From: CAVZVZ01 sp963778895
GTDB taxonomy: Bacteria > Actinomycetota > Acidimicrobiia > Acidimicrobiales > Acidimicrobilacustridaceae
Direction of reading: 5' to 3'
NCBI GenBank assembly: GCA_963778895.1
Contig: CAVZVZ010000002.1
Coordinates: 682,001 to 746,000 of the forward strand
Length of the DNA: 64,000 nucleotides
Part shown: piece after piece, positions 36,150 to 53,008 of the stretch
Numbering within the stretch: the first letter of the stretch is position 1
Layout of the letters: each line of letters starts with the position of its first letter
Notes under the pieces: model-generated
The model's database searches: none
What the model was told of the DNA's origin: nothing
What the model saw: the letters and a program-made list of their open reading frames with translations, nothing else
Made by a program: the position numbers and the translations under genes

Positions 36150-39100
36150 CTAGAGGCGGCCGGCCTGCGTGCGATCGAGTGTCGACCGCAACTGCCGGAC
36201 GAGCGTGGACGCGTTCGAGTCGAGCACCAACGTGTCGTGGTTGCCACTCACCTCGATGACCTCGACGCCACCCTCGGCCATCTCGTCCCAGCCGTAGGTC
36301 GGGCCCAGGTCGACCGCTTCGAAGGTCGGCTCGCCGGCCCGCATCAACACGACGCGGCCACTCCACGGGCGCAGGACGTAGCTGTCGGCGGCCCGCATGA
36401 ACGAGTGCTGCACGTACGTGTCGCGCAACTCCACCGGCACCACGCCGCCGCTCGCGGCGATGTCCTCGGCGCGTCGCAGATCCTCGGCATCCCGGCGGGC
36501 GTCGATGCGGCGCATCAGGCTCTGTTTGATGTAGCCCATCCGGTCGTCGCGCAGCCACCGAAGGCGCATGGCGACGGTGATGTCGCGGTCGGGGATCTTC
36601 GGGGGGAAGGTGTCGAACAGGACCAACAGCGCGATTTCCTCGCCGGCGGCTTCCAACTGCTGGGCCATCTCGAAGGCGACCAGCCCGCCACCGGAGTAGC
36701 CGCCGAGCATGTACGGACCTTTCGGTTGGAGCTCCCGGATCTCCGTCAGGTATGCGGCGGCCATCTCCTCGATCGAGCTGTGCGCGGCGGTCTGGCCGTC
36801 GATCCCGCGCGACTGCAGGCCGTAGAACGGCTGGCTGCGCCCCATCGCCTGCGAAAGGTCGCGGAAGTTCAGCACGTTGCCGCCGGAGCCGTGGATGCAG
36901 AAGAACGGGATCAAGTTCTCGTTACCGCGCTGGATCGTCACGAGCGAGCGGAAGCCCGACTCGTCGGAGGCGAGCGGGGGCGGGACCCGGGCCGGCGTCG
37001 CGGTGACGTCCGGCGTCGTCGCCGTCCACGGCACCGACGGCTTCGTCGCTGTCGGGGTCGTCGACGATGCCGAGCTTGGCCGCCACGATCGCCGCGCACT
37101 CGGCGATCGTCGGGGCCTCGAAGAGCGTCGACAGCGGAAGGTCGATGGCGTACCGCTTCTTCATGCTGGTGAACAGGCGGACCGCGATCAGCGACTGTCC
37201 GCCGAGCTCGAAGAAGTCGTCGTGGCGACCGACTCGCTCGACACCGAGCACCCCGCGCCACATCACGGCCAGTTCGCGTTCGATCGGCGTGGCCGGAGCG
37301 ACGAAGTCGGCGCTCAGGTTGGGCCGCTCGTACTGCGGACCGGCGTCGTCCGCTTCGTCATCGGACGCCGCGGCCTCGGCGTCGACCTTCGCCATCCAGG
37401 ACTCGACGTCGACGGAGGACGCGACGACTTGTACTGCGAGCCCGGAGGCGACGATGCGGTCGAAGGCGTCGACGCCCTCGCCCGGCAGGATGCCCTCTCG
37501 CATCGCGGCGCCGACCGTCGACTCGATCCCAGCCGGCTCGGCGACCGCCGACTCGGTGCGGCGCAGCGAGGTCAGCGAGGTCGACCCGCTGATGCGACGC
37601 ATCGTGAACGAGTCGATCACGGCCGCCTCGTTGCCGTGCTCGTCGCTGATCGTGATGTCGAACACCGCCAGGTCGTTGGCCGACGCCGAGCGCAGGCGAA
37701 CGTGGCTCACCGCGGTGGCCGGGAGTGGGCCGCGTGACAGCACCCGCCCGTACGAGAACGGCACGTAGAACATGTCGTCGGGGGAGAAGCCGGGGATCAG
37801 CGCCTGGGCGCTCCCGGTGGCCACGTCCATCAGGGCCGGGTGCAGCCACAGGTCGCCCAGCTCGGACGCGAACTCGGGGGGCATCTCGGTCGTGACGAGG
37901 GCCTCGCCGTCGCCGTATTCGATCGAGCGGAGGCTTCCCCAACGCGGTCCGAACTCCATGAACGGTTGCTGCGAGTAGCCGTCGAAGCGCTCGACGCGCT
38001 GCGTGCACCGGGCCCGTACGGCAGCAAGGTCGTGCACCGGCGCGGGCTCGGGGTCGACGGGAACCACCGTCGCTGTGACGTGCGGCGATGTCTCGGTGTC
38101 GCTGAACACGGTCACGGTGCCGGTCGTGCGGTCGAGCTTCAGCTTCAGTGTCCGCACCTCGCCCTCTCCGACGACGAACGGTGAGAGGAAGAACATGTCG
38201 GTCAGCTCGACCGGCCCCTGCGGCTGGCCGCTGGTCGCCGCGCCGCGAACCAGCTCGAGGAAGCCGGTGCCCGGGATCAGCGCCTCGCCGCCGCGCACGA
38301 CGTGCTCCGCGAGCAACCAGTGGCGCTTGCGGCTGAACCCGCTCGAGAACGTGGCGATCTCGTCGTCGGTGTCGACGGCGTCGAACAGCTGGGTCGCGGC
38401 GCCCGGGCCGTGAGTCCCGACCAGCGGGGCCTGGTCGCGCTCGACCCTGGCCGCGTCGACAGCCATGCCGACCTCCTGCCACGCGTTCCAGTTGACGGTG
38501 ACGGCACGGGTGCCACCGTCGCGGTTCGCCTTCGCCGCATAGGCGTCGAGGAAGGCGTTGGCCGCGGTGTAGTCGACCTGGCCGGGCAGGCCGATGATCG
38601 AGCTCACCGACGAGAAGAGCACGAACAGGTCGGGCGGGTCGTCGGCGAGGACCCGCCGGAGCACCAGGGCGCCCCGGGCCTTGACGTCGACGACCGCCGA
38701 CGCGGCCACCGGCGTGCGCAACGCGATGAGGGCGTCGTGGAGGATGCCGGCAGCGTGGATGACAGTGGTGATGTGCCCGTAGCGCTTGCGCGCGTCGGCG
38801 ACGACGGTGGCCATCGCGTCGTCGTCGGTGACGTCGGCGGCGGCGACGACGACGTGCGCGCCGTAGGTCCGCAGCTGCACGACGGCATCGATGCGCCGGC
38901 GCGTCACCGGGTCGGTGTCCGGCGCCTCGAGCGCGGCGTCCCACGTCGACTCCGGGGGCAGCGCGCTGCGCCCGACGAGGACGAGCGTCGGCGAAACCGA
39001 GTTCTTGGCGATGTGCTCGGCGATCGACAGGCCGATGCCTCCGAAGCCGCCGGTGATCAGGTGCACGCCGTGCGGCTGCCATGGCGTATCGAAGGTCGGC

Positions 39101-42100
39101 GGCAGGGCCACCGGCTCGAGGCTGCGGATCCACCGCTCGCCGCGCCGCAGCACGACGACATCGTCCGGCCAATCGGCGTCGAGCTCGCGGGCGATGGCGT
39201 CGACGAGGGCGTCGGCGGCCGGGCGATCTCGGCTTGCGGCGCGTCGATGTCGATGGCAGACGGTGGCGACGTGACCGAGCTCGCGCGGGATGACCCGGAC
39301 GGCGCCGTGCAGCAGCGCCCGCTCCGGCAGGAGCGGGTCGGTGGAGTCGAGGGCGTGCACGCCGCTCGTCACGAGCGCCAGCCGCACCGGCTCGGCGCGC
39401 GCCGAGAGCGCCCGGGCGAGGAACAGCACGCTGGCGTGATCGCGCTCGACGGTCTGCGCGGTACGCGACCAGCTCGTCGTCCCGGCCGAGGCCGAGGCGG
39501 CGGCGGCCACGGGACCGGCCGACGGCAGTCATGTGCACGATCGTGGAGGGCAGCGCGTCGTCGGCCGCCAGTGCGTCGACGAGCGCGCTCCAGTCGTCGG
39601 CGCGGTCGGGTTGACCTCGAAACCGCCGCCGGCCCGCCGCTGGAAGCGCTCACCCAGTACCACCGACACGACGCGGCGCGCCGGCGCCAACCGTGCGGCC
39701 AGGGCGGCGGCGAGAGGGTCGCCGTCGTCGATGATCACGACCGGGCCGGTGCCGGCCCGCTCGGCGAGCGGGCCGGGGACCGAGCGGCGCCACGACGGTG
39801 CCGAGAACCACTCGTCGAGGATCGGGCGCTTCCGGAGCACCCCCTTGGGCGTGGCCCGCGTCGTGCCGGCCACGTCGGGCTCGACCCAGTAGCGCTGGTG
39901 TTCGAACGGGTAGGTCGGCAACGGGACGCGATGGCGTTCCTCGTCGCCGAACAGCCGCGCCGGGTCGATGACGACACCGGCCTCCCAGGCCCGCCCGACG
40001 GCGGCGAGGGCGAAGCCGACGTCGGCTCCCGCCTCCTTCGGGTGGCGCATCGTGGCCGACACCGCCGCCGGCTTGGCCGGAGCCATGCGGGCCAGCGAGG
40101 CGAGCGTGCGTCCGGGTCCGATCTCGATCAGCACCCGGTTGGTGTCGGTGAGGATCGTGTCGATGCCGTCGCGGAAGCGCACCTCGTTGCGCAGGTGGCG
40201 CACCCAGTAGTCGGGATCGGTGACGTCGGCGGCGGTGATCCAGGTGCCGGTGAGGTTCGACACGTACGGGATCGTCGGCGCGCCGAACGGGATCCGTCGA
40301 CAGAACGCCCCGAACTCGTCGAGGATCGGCTCGAGCATCGACGAGTGGGCGGCGACGTCGATGTGGATGCGGGCGCTCTCGACATCGCGGGCGGTCAGCG
40401 TCGCCTCGAGCTCCTCGATGAGAGCCTCCGGCCCCGATGCCACGCACAGCTCGGGCGCGTTGACCGCCGCGATGCTCAACCCCTCCGGGAGCAGCGCGCG
40501 CAGCTCGTCCTCGGCCAGCGGCACGCTGACCATCGCGCCCTTCGGCAGCGTCTCGAACAGGCGGCCTCGCAAGGCGACGAGCGCCAGGCCGTCCTCCATC
40601 GAGACGACGCCCGACAGGCACGCGGCGGCGTATTCGCCGGCGCTGTGGCCGATCATCGCCGCGGGCGTGATGCCCCACGACTCGAGGAGGCGGGCCATCG
40701 CCACCTCGGTGGCGAACAGCGCGGGCAGCGCGATCGACGGCGCCTCGAGTCGCCGGGTGGCCTCGTCGACATCACCGTCCGGGTACAACGCGGCGCGCAG
40801 GTCGATGCCTCCGACGGCGCGCAGGGCCGCGGCGCAGTCGTCGATGACCGCGCGGAAGACGGGCTCCTCGTCGTAGAGCTGGCGCCCCATGCCGGCGTAC
40901 TGCGCGCCACCGCCCGGCATCATGAACACGACCGACGGCTCGTCGCCGCGGTGGTGCTGGGCGTCGACCGGCTTGGCCGGCGCGTCGAGGAGGTCCGCCG
41001 CCTCCTGCGTCGAGGTCGCGACCACCGCCCGGCGCATCGCGAACGGCTTGCGCCCGGCGAGCCGCGTGTACGCGACGTCGGCGAGGTCGAGGTCGGGGTG
41101 GGCCCGCAGGTGCGCGGCGAGGTCGGCGGCCGCGCCGCCGCGCCGCGTCGGCGGTGCGCCCCGACACGGTGATCAGCTGGGCGGCGCGCGACGGGCTCGA
41201 GGCCTGGCTCGGCGGCGCCTCCTCGACGATCAGGTGGGCGTTGGTGCCGCCGGCGCCGAGGCCGGTGATCCCGGCGATGCGCGTGCCGCCGGGCCCCGGC
41301 TCCCACGGTCGCAGCTCGGCGTTCACGAAGAACGGGCTGTTCGGGAAGTCGGCCTGCGGGTTCGGCTCCTCGAAGTGGAGGCTCGGCGGGATCTCGCGGT
41401 GCTGCAGCGAGAGCACCGTCTTGATGAGCGCGCCGACGCCGGCGGCCTCGCCGGTGTGGCCGATGTTCGACTTGAGCGAGCCGATCGCGCAGAACTGCCG
41501 GTCGTCGGTGCCCAGCCGGTACGCCTGCGTCAGCCCGGCGACCTCGATCGGGTCACCGATGAGCGTGCCGGTGCCGTGGGCCTCGATGTAGGTCACGTCG
41601 CGGGGGTCGACGCCGGCGACCGCCAGCGCCTCGGTGACCACCTGCGCCTGGCCGGCGACGCTCGGCGCGAGGTAGCCGACCTTGGCCCGGCCGTCGTTGT
41701 TGATCGCCGAGCCGCGCACGACGGCGAGCACGTTGTCGCCGTCGTCGAGCGCGTCGGCCAGCGGCTTGAGCACGACGGCACCGCAGGCGCTGGAGATGAT
41801 CGTGCCCGCCGACCGGGCGTCGAACGCCCGGCAGTGGCCGTCGGGCGAGAGGATCTCGCCCTCCTTGTAGAAGTAGCCCCGGCGCTGCACCGGGGCGACG
41901 ACGGCCCCGCCCGCGAGGGCGACGTCGCACTCGCCGCTGAGCAGGCTCTGGCAGGCGAGGTGGACGGCGACGAGCGTCGAGCTGCACGCCGTCTGCACGT
42001 TGAGGCTCGGACCGTGGAGATCGAGCTCGTAGGACACGCGGGTGGCGAGGAAGTTGGTGTCGTTGCCGGTGTGGCGCACGAGCCACTCGCCGACCGACGC

Positions 42101-42570
42101 GGCGACGTGCTCGTTCGCGAGCACGTTCTTGAACATGTACTCGCTGAGCCCGCACGACGCGAAGACGCCGACCGGCACCGTCGATCAGCTCGCCGACGTA
42201 GCCGGCGTCCTCGAACGCCTCCCACGCGCACTCGAGGAAGAGGCGGTGCTGCGGGTCGAACACGGCCGCGTCGCGCGGGCTCATCCCGAAGAACGCGGCG
42301 TCGAACTGGTCGATGTCGTCGAGCGGCGCGGCGGCGCGCACGTAGGACGGGTCGCTGATGTCCTCGAGGCGTCTCGCCCGCCGCGAGCAGCTCGTCCTCG
42401 GAGAGGAGCTGGAGCGACTCGACGCCGCCGCGGAGGTTCGACCAGAACGTCGTCAGGTCGGCGGCGCCCGGGAAGCGACCGGCCATGCCGATGATGGCGA
42501 TGCGGCCATCGAGGTCCGTGTCCTCCGCGAACGAGTCTTCAGGTCCCATGGCGTCGCCCTTGCTGCCCAC
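36150..42570 (-). CDS. type I polyketide synthase, KS-AT-KR-DH-ACP-TE, multiple frameshifts
   Basis: About 2140 codons from GTG 42570 or ATG 42549. Domains in order: KS (RIAIIGMAGRFPG; QTACSSTL, EAHGTGT, SNIGHT, all catalytic residues present); AT (MPGGGAQYAGMG; GHSAGEYAA; the specificity motif reads VAAHS rather than HAFH or YASH); KR (LITGGFGGIGLS; LFSSVSS; DYTAANAF); DH (HVVRGGEALIPG; LHPALMDVA); ACP (FELGGQSL); and TE (GYSGGG; SGNHD). KR before DH is not the common order. There is no ER. Frame changes occur near 42360, 42180, 41100, 39600, 39510 and 37050. Chain release is by its own TE, so it is the last module. It is divergent from the NRPS across 74 bp. Confidence 0.88.
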
Positions 42571-42632
42571 TCTTCGCGTCCGGACTAGTGCCCGAGGCGC
42601 TCGTCTCTCAGATCGGCGGGGAGTGCCGATGT

Positions 42633-42638
42633 TACCGT
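42633..42638 (+). promoter_or_regulatory. leaderless -10 hexamer of the NRPS gene
   Basis: TACCGT followed by six bases and the ATG at 42645. The same hexamer precedes ddl and murF. It fixes the NRPS start at 42645 rather than the in-frame ATG at 42588. Confidence 0.55.
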
Positions 42639-42644
42639 AAGGCC

Positions 42645-48305
<5,661 letters not shown>

Positions 48306-48309
<4 letters not shown>

Positions 48310-48966
48310 CCCGCGCCGCGCTCGCGTCACTCGCGGTCGCGGCGGTCATGGTGGTCGGCGCGTCGTGCGGCGGGGGTAACGACTCGCAGACGGCCACAAC
48401 GGCGACGGTGCCCGCCGGGGGGCGCTGCGTGGTGCGGCTGCACGGGAAGGGCGGCACGGGCGCGCCGCCGACGACCACCGGCGACGTGACGGTCGTATCG
48501 CCCACCGGCAACGCCGACGGCTGGGGCGGCCGCCAGTGGCTGTACTTCCCCGATGCCGAGTACGACAAGGCGCTTGCGAGCGTCACCGACGCCGTCGCCC
48601 CCTGCGGCCCGATCATCGTCGACGGCTTCTCCAACGGCGCCTCGTTCGCGGCCGCCATGTACTGCAACGGTGAGACGTTCGACGGGAGGCTGCGGCGGGT
48701 GGTCGTCGACGACCCGGTGACCGACCACGCCGTGGACAATTGCGCACCGGACCCATCGGTCGCGGTGACGCTGTACGCCACCGGTGCCCTCGAGGCGGAT
48801 GCGCCGCCGGGGTGGCAGTGCTCGGAGGCGGACTGGACGTGCGAGGGCGGTGACGTCATCGGCATCGAGGCGTGGTCCCGCGCCCTCGGAGTCGCCGCGA
48901 CAGCAGAGCCCGCACACCGATCACCAGCAGTACGACGACGCGCCGGAGCTGTCCGATTGGGGTTGA
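48306..48966 (+). CDS. lipoprotein with alpha/beta-hydrolase-like motif, one frameshift
   Basis: About 220 residues from GTG 48306, overlapping the NRPS stop by 4 bases. The signal peptide ends in lipobox VVGASC. After a Thr-rich linker the domain shows WLYFPDAEYDKALASV and IIVDGFSNGASFAAAMYC, a GFSNG nucleophile-type elbow, and VTLYATGALEAD. The end is shifted by one base near 48915, after which it reads HTDHQQYDDAPELSDWG and stop; the His and Asp there could complete a triad. Coupling to the NRPS suggests a role with the product, such as trimming or export, but this is inference. Confidence 0.68.
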
Positions 48967-48975
48967 CCGCGTCCC

Positions 48976-49878
48976 TCACGACGAGGTGAACAGCTGCATC
49001 GCGGCCACGAAGGGCACGGCCAGGAACAGCACGCCCGGAACCAACGTGGCGATCGTGACGGGCACCCACACCTGTTGCGACCGGCGCTCGATGGTTTCGA
49101 TCAGCTCGCGATGTACCTCTCGGCGCGTGGCCCGTGACTCGTCGGTGATGAGTCGCCCCAAATCGCCCGCTTCCCGGTCGAGCACGAGCACGGCAACCAG
49201 CCGTCGTACGGCGGGCACACCACTTACGAGAACCCATTCGTCCAGCGCGGCGTGCTCACCCAGGCCGTGACGGATCCGGCTGCACACGCGCCCGAGGTCG
49301 GCGGCGCACGCGCCGTGACCGCGTCGCGAGAGCCGATCGAGCGCGGCGCCCACCGAGTAGCCGGCGGACAGCAGCATGCCGAGTTGCTCCGAGACCACGG
49401 GTAGCTCCAGAAAGAGTCGTCGTTGCCAGCTGGCGGAAGCTGTCGCGACGCGGTGCTCGAGGAGCAGGAAGGCAAGCAAGGGAAGCCCGACGAGGAGGAG
49501 GAGCGAGACGAGCGCGGGCGGATGAACCGCGGCTACGAGCAGCGCACCCGCTACGAAGGACGCCATCGTCCATGCGAGCTGGCGCAGTCGGAACGCGCCT
49601 ACGTCGATGGGCGAGTGGATGCGCTCCAAGCGCAGGGCGAGCTCCTCGCTCACTCCGAAAAGGTTCGCGGCGCGTGCCCCGAGTGATTGCGAGATGGGTG
49701 ATAGGAACGCGCGGACCGATGCGGCCGCGCCGCCCGCTTCGACTTCTCGGGCCTTCGTTCCGGGCAGATACGGAGCAAAACGCCGCTCGAGGGACACGCG
49801 TTGGAACCAACGGACCTCACCCATCAGTAGAGCCGCGCCGACCCAACCGAGAACCACCGTGCCGACGAACCGGGTCAT
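48976..49878 (-). CDS. tadC: Tad pilus inner-membrane platform protein TadC
   Basis: About 300 residues from ATG 49878. It is a type II secretion F-domain (GspF/TadC) protein: membrane helices at the N-terminus (TVVLGWVGAALLMG) and mid-region (ASFVAGALLVAAV, LLLLVGLPLLAFLL), the cytoplasmic domain with FLELPVVSEQLGMLLSAGYSVGAALDRL, and a C-terminal helix (VPVTIATLVPGVLFLAVPF). TadC and TadB form the platform on which the TadA ATPase acts. The ATG overlaps the tadB stop by 4 bases, so the genes are coupled. Confidence 0.85.
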   Translation of the reverse strand: MTRFVGTVVLGWVGAALLMGEVRWFQRVSLERRFAPYLPGTKAREVEAGGAAASVRAFLSPISQSLGARAANLFGVSEELALRLERIHSPIDVGAFRLRQLAWTMASFVAGALLVAAVHPPALVSLLLLVGLPLLAFLLLEHRVATASASWQRRLFLELPVVSEQLGMLLSAGYSVGAALDRLSRRGHGACAADLGRVCSRIRHGLGEHAALDEWVLVSGVPAVRRLVAVLVLDREAGDLGRLITDESRATRREVHRELIETIERRSQQVWVPVTIATLVPGVLFLAVPFVAAMQLFTSS

Positions 49879-50786
49879 CGCTCGCCGAACACCCGGTCCT
49901 CGTCGGGCAGGCGCATCAGGCGGCCTGCCCAGATCCAGCACGCGGCAACCAGGGCCAGTGCCACGATGACCGCGAGCTGACCCGAGGGGGTGGCGTAGGC
50001 CTCGCGCCCGTCGCCGACGGACATGCCCGCCAAGGCCATTCCCAACGGCACGATGAGCACGAAGCGACGAGCGAACCGCACGCCCGCTTGTCGCGCTCGC
50101 GCATCCCGGCGATATCGAACGTCCTCGCGTCGGTCTTCGGCGAGGTCGGCGAGGCGTCGGTCGACATCCGAACCTCCGAGCTCGTGCGCGATGAGGAGCG
50201 TTTCGCAAACGGCGTCCGCGGTTGCGTCCGCAAGCTGCTCCTCGAGTACACCGATGGTGCGAGGAAGGTCTGTCGAGATCAGCCATTCGCGATGGGCCGC
50301 TTCGAATGCAGGTCGCAACTCAGTCGGCGCCGAGCGCCCTGCTTCGAACAGCGCTTGCGGCAGCGAGCGACCGAGCGAGCTGGTGAGCATGCGGATCTCT
50401 TCGATCAGGCGCGGCCACGCCTCGTGCGCGGCCTCGCGTCGGGTGCGACGTCGCCGCGTGGCGATGGAGCCGGGAACGGTGGCGACGAACACTCCGATTA
50501 CGACCGAAGGGAGCAGCGCACCGAAGAACGCGTCGGCCGCGGTGGCACCGACGATGAACGCGCTGGCGACCAACACGGCAGCGTCACGTGGTCTCACACC
50601 CTCCAGCCCCGCTTGGGTCATCCAAGCACGCCCGGCGATTGCGTATCGGCCAACGACGCCCGAGCCGGGTGCGCGTGGCGGACGCAGGTCGCGCCAGCCG
50701 AACAGGTACGCCGTGACGAGCAAGTAGGCACCTCCGCCGGCGGCGGCGGTCAGCAGGATCGACGTCAAAACGGTCGCCGGGTGCAC
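49875..50786 (-). CDS. tadB: Tad pilus platform protein TadB
   Basis: 303 residues. The N-terminal helices (LTSILLTAAAGGGAYLLV and, near residue 85, AFFGALLPSVVIGVFVA) surround a T2SF domain with RLIEEIRMLTSSLGRSLPQALFEAG and the conserved ADATADAVCETLLIAHELGGSDVDRRL. The C-terminal helices are RFVLIVPLGMALAGMSV and LAVIVALALVAACWIW. Its start overlaps the tadA coding end by 22 bases. The operon order is tadA-tadB-tadC. Confidence 0.87.
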   Translation of the reverse strand: MHPATVLTSILLTAAAGGGAYLLVTAYLFGWRDLRPPRAPGSGVVGRYAIAGRAWMTQAGLEGVRPRDAAVLVASAFIVGATAADAFFGALLPSVVIGVFVATVPGSIATRRRRTRREAAHEAWPRLIEEIRMLTSSLGRSLPQALFEAGRSAPTELRPAFEAAHREWLISTDLPRTIGVLEEQLADATADAVCETLLIAHELGGSDVDRRLADLAEDRREDVRYRRDARARQAGVRFARRFVLIVPLGMALAGMSVGDGREAYATPSGQLAVIVALALVAACWIWAGRLMRLPDEDRVFGER

Positions 50787-52081
50787 GAGTCGTGTTCATG
50801 GAGCTGCTCGGAGATGTCGAGTCCGGCCAGCTCGAAGCGGCGAGCGAGACGCAGAGGAACTTGTCCGCTCCACGACAGCGGCTCGTCGCGTCCGGTGCGG
50901 ACGAAGACATTGGTGACGGTGAATTGGGTGGCCTCGGGGCCGGCGACCAGATCCTCGACCGCCGCGATCTCGGTGACGCGAGGCCCAGCGGGCCCGCGTA
51001 CGCAGTGCACGACGAGGTCGACTGCCTCGCTCACCAACGTGTTGAGCGCGCTCATGGGCAGGCTCGCGGTCTCGTCGGCCAGTTGCGCGACGAACCGAAG
51101 GCGGCTGAGCGCCTGGCGGGCGGAACCGGCATGGATCGTCGTGAAGCCCTTCACGCCCGACGACAACGTGAGTAGCAACGGGAGCGCTTCACGGTCTCGC
51201 ACCTCGCCGACGATCGCCACGTCGGGCGCCATGCGCAGAAAGCCGCTCACCAGCCTGCGAAGGTCGACAGCGGGACGGTCGGCGCGTGCCGACCGCGTTT
51301 GCATGCTGGCCACGTTCGGCAATGGCACGTCCGCCTCGAACACCTCCTCGGCGACGACGACTCGCAAGGCCGGATCGAGCTCCGCTGCGCAACAGGAGAG
51401 GAGCGTGGTCTTGCCGGAACCCGGGGCACCCGCGAAGACGATCGAGGCATGGGCGGACACCGCCGCCCGCAGAAACGCAGCAGCGGGCGCGTCGAGCATG
51501 CCCCTGTCGACCAATTCTGTGAGCGAGCGGAATGGCACGCCCGTGAACTTGCGAACGTTGACCATCACGTTGCCGCCTCGGCTGAGATCGCCGTGGACGA
51601 TGTGCAGGCGAGCCCCACTGTCGAGTTGTGCATCCTGAAGCCCCTCCGCGGCGTCGAGCTTGCGGTGACTGGCCGACGCGTCGTCGAGCACCTTGGTGAG
51701 CATCCGCACGACGTGCTCGTTGTCGTGGAAGACCTCGTGGTGGTAGCCGGTCGGCCCACGATGCCGCTTCACGAACACTTGGTCGGGCGCGTTGATCATG
51801 ATCTCCCACACGTCGTCGTCCTCGAGCAGGGGAGTGAGCGGCCCGTACCGGGCCAGGTTCCGGAACGCCCGCTCGGCGACGACCTGGGGGTTCGGGAGGG
51901 CAAACGATCGAAGTCCGCGCCGGAACTCGTCGTCCCAACGGTCGACTTCGTGCTCGATCAGCGCGCGCAGTTGCGCCTCGCCCTCGACACTGGCGACGTC
52001 GAGCGCGACCTCCTTGGCGCGCGCCTGGACGGCGCGTTCGATCTCTACCAGGGGCGCATGGCCGTCAGGGACGACACTCAC
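50765..52081 (-). CDS. tadA: Tad pilus assembly ATPase TadA/CpaF
   Basis: 438 residues from GTG 52081. Type II/IV secretion ATPase: N-terminal RNLARYGPLTPLLEDDDVWEIMIN, FVKRHRGPTG, Walker A VFAGAPGSGKTTLLS, the His-box region GVKGFTTIHAGSARQALSRL, and MAPDVAIVGEVRDREALPLL (Walker B). It powers pilus assembly at the cytoplasmic face. The chosen start is just downstream of a -10 (TACGTT) at 52107-52112. An in-frame ATG at 52138 lies within the operator repeat and would place the promoter inside the gene, so it is rejected. Confidence 0.93.
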   Translation of the reverse strand: MSVVPDGHAPLVEIERAVQARAKEVALDVASVEGEAQLRALIEHEVDRWDDEFRRGLRSFALPNPQVVAERAFRNLARYGPLTPLLEDDDVWEIMINAPDQVFVKRHRGPTGYHHEVFHDNEHVVRMLTKVLDDASASHRKLDAAEGLQDAQLDSGARLHIVHGDLSRGGNVMVNVRKFTGVPFRSLTELVDRGMLDAPAAAFLRAAVSAHASIVFAGAPGSGKTTLLSCCAAELDPALRVVVAEEVFEADVPLPNVASMQTRSARADRPAVDLRRLVSGFLRMAPDVAIVGEVRDREALPLLLTLSSGVKGFTTIHAGSARQALSRLRFVAQLADETASLPMSALNTLVSEAVDLVVHCVRGPAGPRVTEIAAVEDLVAGPEATQFTVTNVFVRTGRDEPLSWSGQVPLRLARRFELAGLDISEQLHEHDSCTRRPF

Positions 52082-52106
52082 CGCTGCAAATCCGCCATGT
52101 CGCCGG

Positions 52107-52157
52107 AACGTAGACCGGTGCGCCGGGCGCGTCGCCATGACATGTTTCACGGGAACC
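52107..52157 (-). promoter_or_regulatory. operator-promoter upstream of tadA, shared with the pilin operon
   Basis: On the minus strand: GGTTCCCGTGAAAC (palindrome with one mismatch), ATGTCATGGCGAC, 18 bases, then TACGTT (plus strand 52107-52112). The spacing is identical to the four copies at 9.7, 11.0, 12.7 and 19.0 kb. It implies one regulator controls both Tad operons, which lie 42 kb apart. The divergent enoyl-CoA hydratase gene starts at 52199. Confidence 0.7.
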
Positions 52158-52198
52158 GGTCGCGAAGTAGGGTTCGTCGCCCACGAAAGGAGCCACCT

Positions 52199-53008
52199 GT
52201 GAGTGAAGCTGCAGTTCTCGTCGAGCGCGACGACCATGTCCTCACCGTCACGTTGAACCGGCCGGAGAAGCGCAACGCGTTCAATGCCGAGGTCTTGTGC
52301 CGGCTGTGTGACGCGTGGGACTTGCTCGACAACGACGACGACCTACGCGTGGCGATCCTCACCGGTGCGGGTGGCAACTTCTCTGCCGGCGCCGACCTCG
52401 ATCGACTGGTCGGGGCGATGCTCTCGGGCAAGCCCACCGAGAACGAGTTCGAAGAACGCATCAAGGCCGACTTCAGCCTCATCTTCAAGGGGTTCCTCAA
52501 GGACCATCGGTTGCGCAAGCCGTTGGTCGCCGCGGTCGAGGGCTATTGCTACGCCGGTGGCATGGAGATCCTGATGTCATGCGACATCCGGGTCGTAGCC
52601 GAGACCGCGAGCATCGCCCTGAGCGAGGTGCAACGCGGTCTGTTCCCGATGGCCGGCACCACCGTGCGGCTGCCTCGGCAGATCCCGTACACGATCGCCA
52701 TGGAAGTCATGCTGCTCGGCGAGCCGCTCACCGCGGCGCGCGCCTACGAGATCGGCCTGATCGGCCAGGTCGCGCCCGAGGGTGGAGCGTTGGCCCGGGC
52801 TCGCGAGCTCGCCGATCGGCTGGCGACCAACGGTCCGCTGGCCGTAGTCGGCATCAAGGAATCCGTGCTCGCGAGCGAGGCGCTGCCCGAGGCCGAGGCG
52901 TTCAAACGCGAGATGGAGATCGGCATGGGCGTGATGGCGAGCGAGGACGCCCGCGAAGGCCCCAAAGCGTTCCTCGAGAAGCGCAAGCCGGACTTCAACG
53001 GTCGCTGA
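52199..53008 (+). CDS. enoyl-CoA hydratase/isomerase family protein
   Basis: 269 residues from GTG 52199 (AAAGGAG RBS). The crotonase fold is shown by VTLNRPEKRNAFNAEV, the oxyanion-hole strand AILTGAGGNFSAGADLDRL, and VEGYCYAGGMEILMSCDIRV. A later SEVQRGLFPMAGTTVRL holds the usual catalytic Glu position. It would act on an acyl-CoA in fatty-acid or related degradation. It is divergent from tadA and has no other obvious partner. Confidence 0.9.
   Translation: MSEAAVLVERDDHVLTVTLNRPEKRNAFNAEVLCRLCDAWDLLDNDDDLRVAILTGAGGNFSAGADLDRLVGAMLSGKPTENEFEERIKADFSLIFKGFLKDHRLRKPLVAAVEGYCYAGGMEILMSCDIRVVAETASIALSEVQRGLFPMAGTTVRLPRQIPYTIAMEVMLLGEPLTAARAYEIGLIGQVAPEGGALARARELADRLATNGPLAVVGIKESVLASEALPEAEAFKREMEIGMGVMASEDAREGPKAFLEKRKPDFNGR

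Noticed and set aside
38302..41172. A very long open frame (956 codons) on the plus strand across the PKS
   Set aside because: It is antisense to the KS-AT-KR-DH coding sequence, has extreme Arg/Gly/Val composition and no domains; such frames are common opposite high-GC genes.
52083..52138. An upstream ATG start for tadA inside the operator repeat
   Set aside because: It would place the conserved -10 inside the coding region. The GTG at 52081 lies just after it, and the same ATG in the other repeat copies does not lead into the downstream gene.
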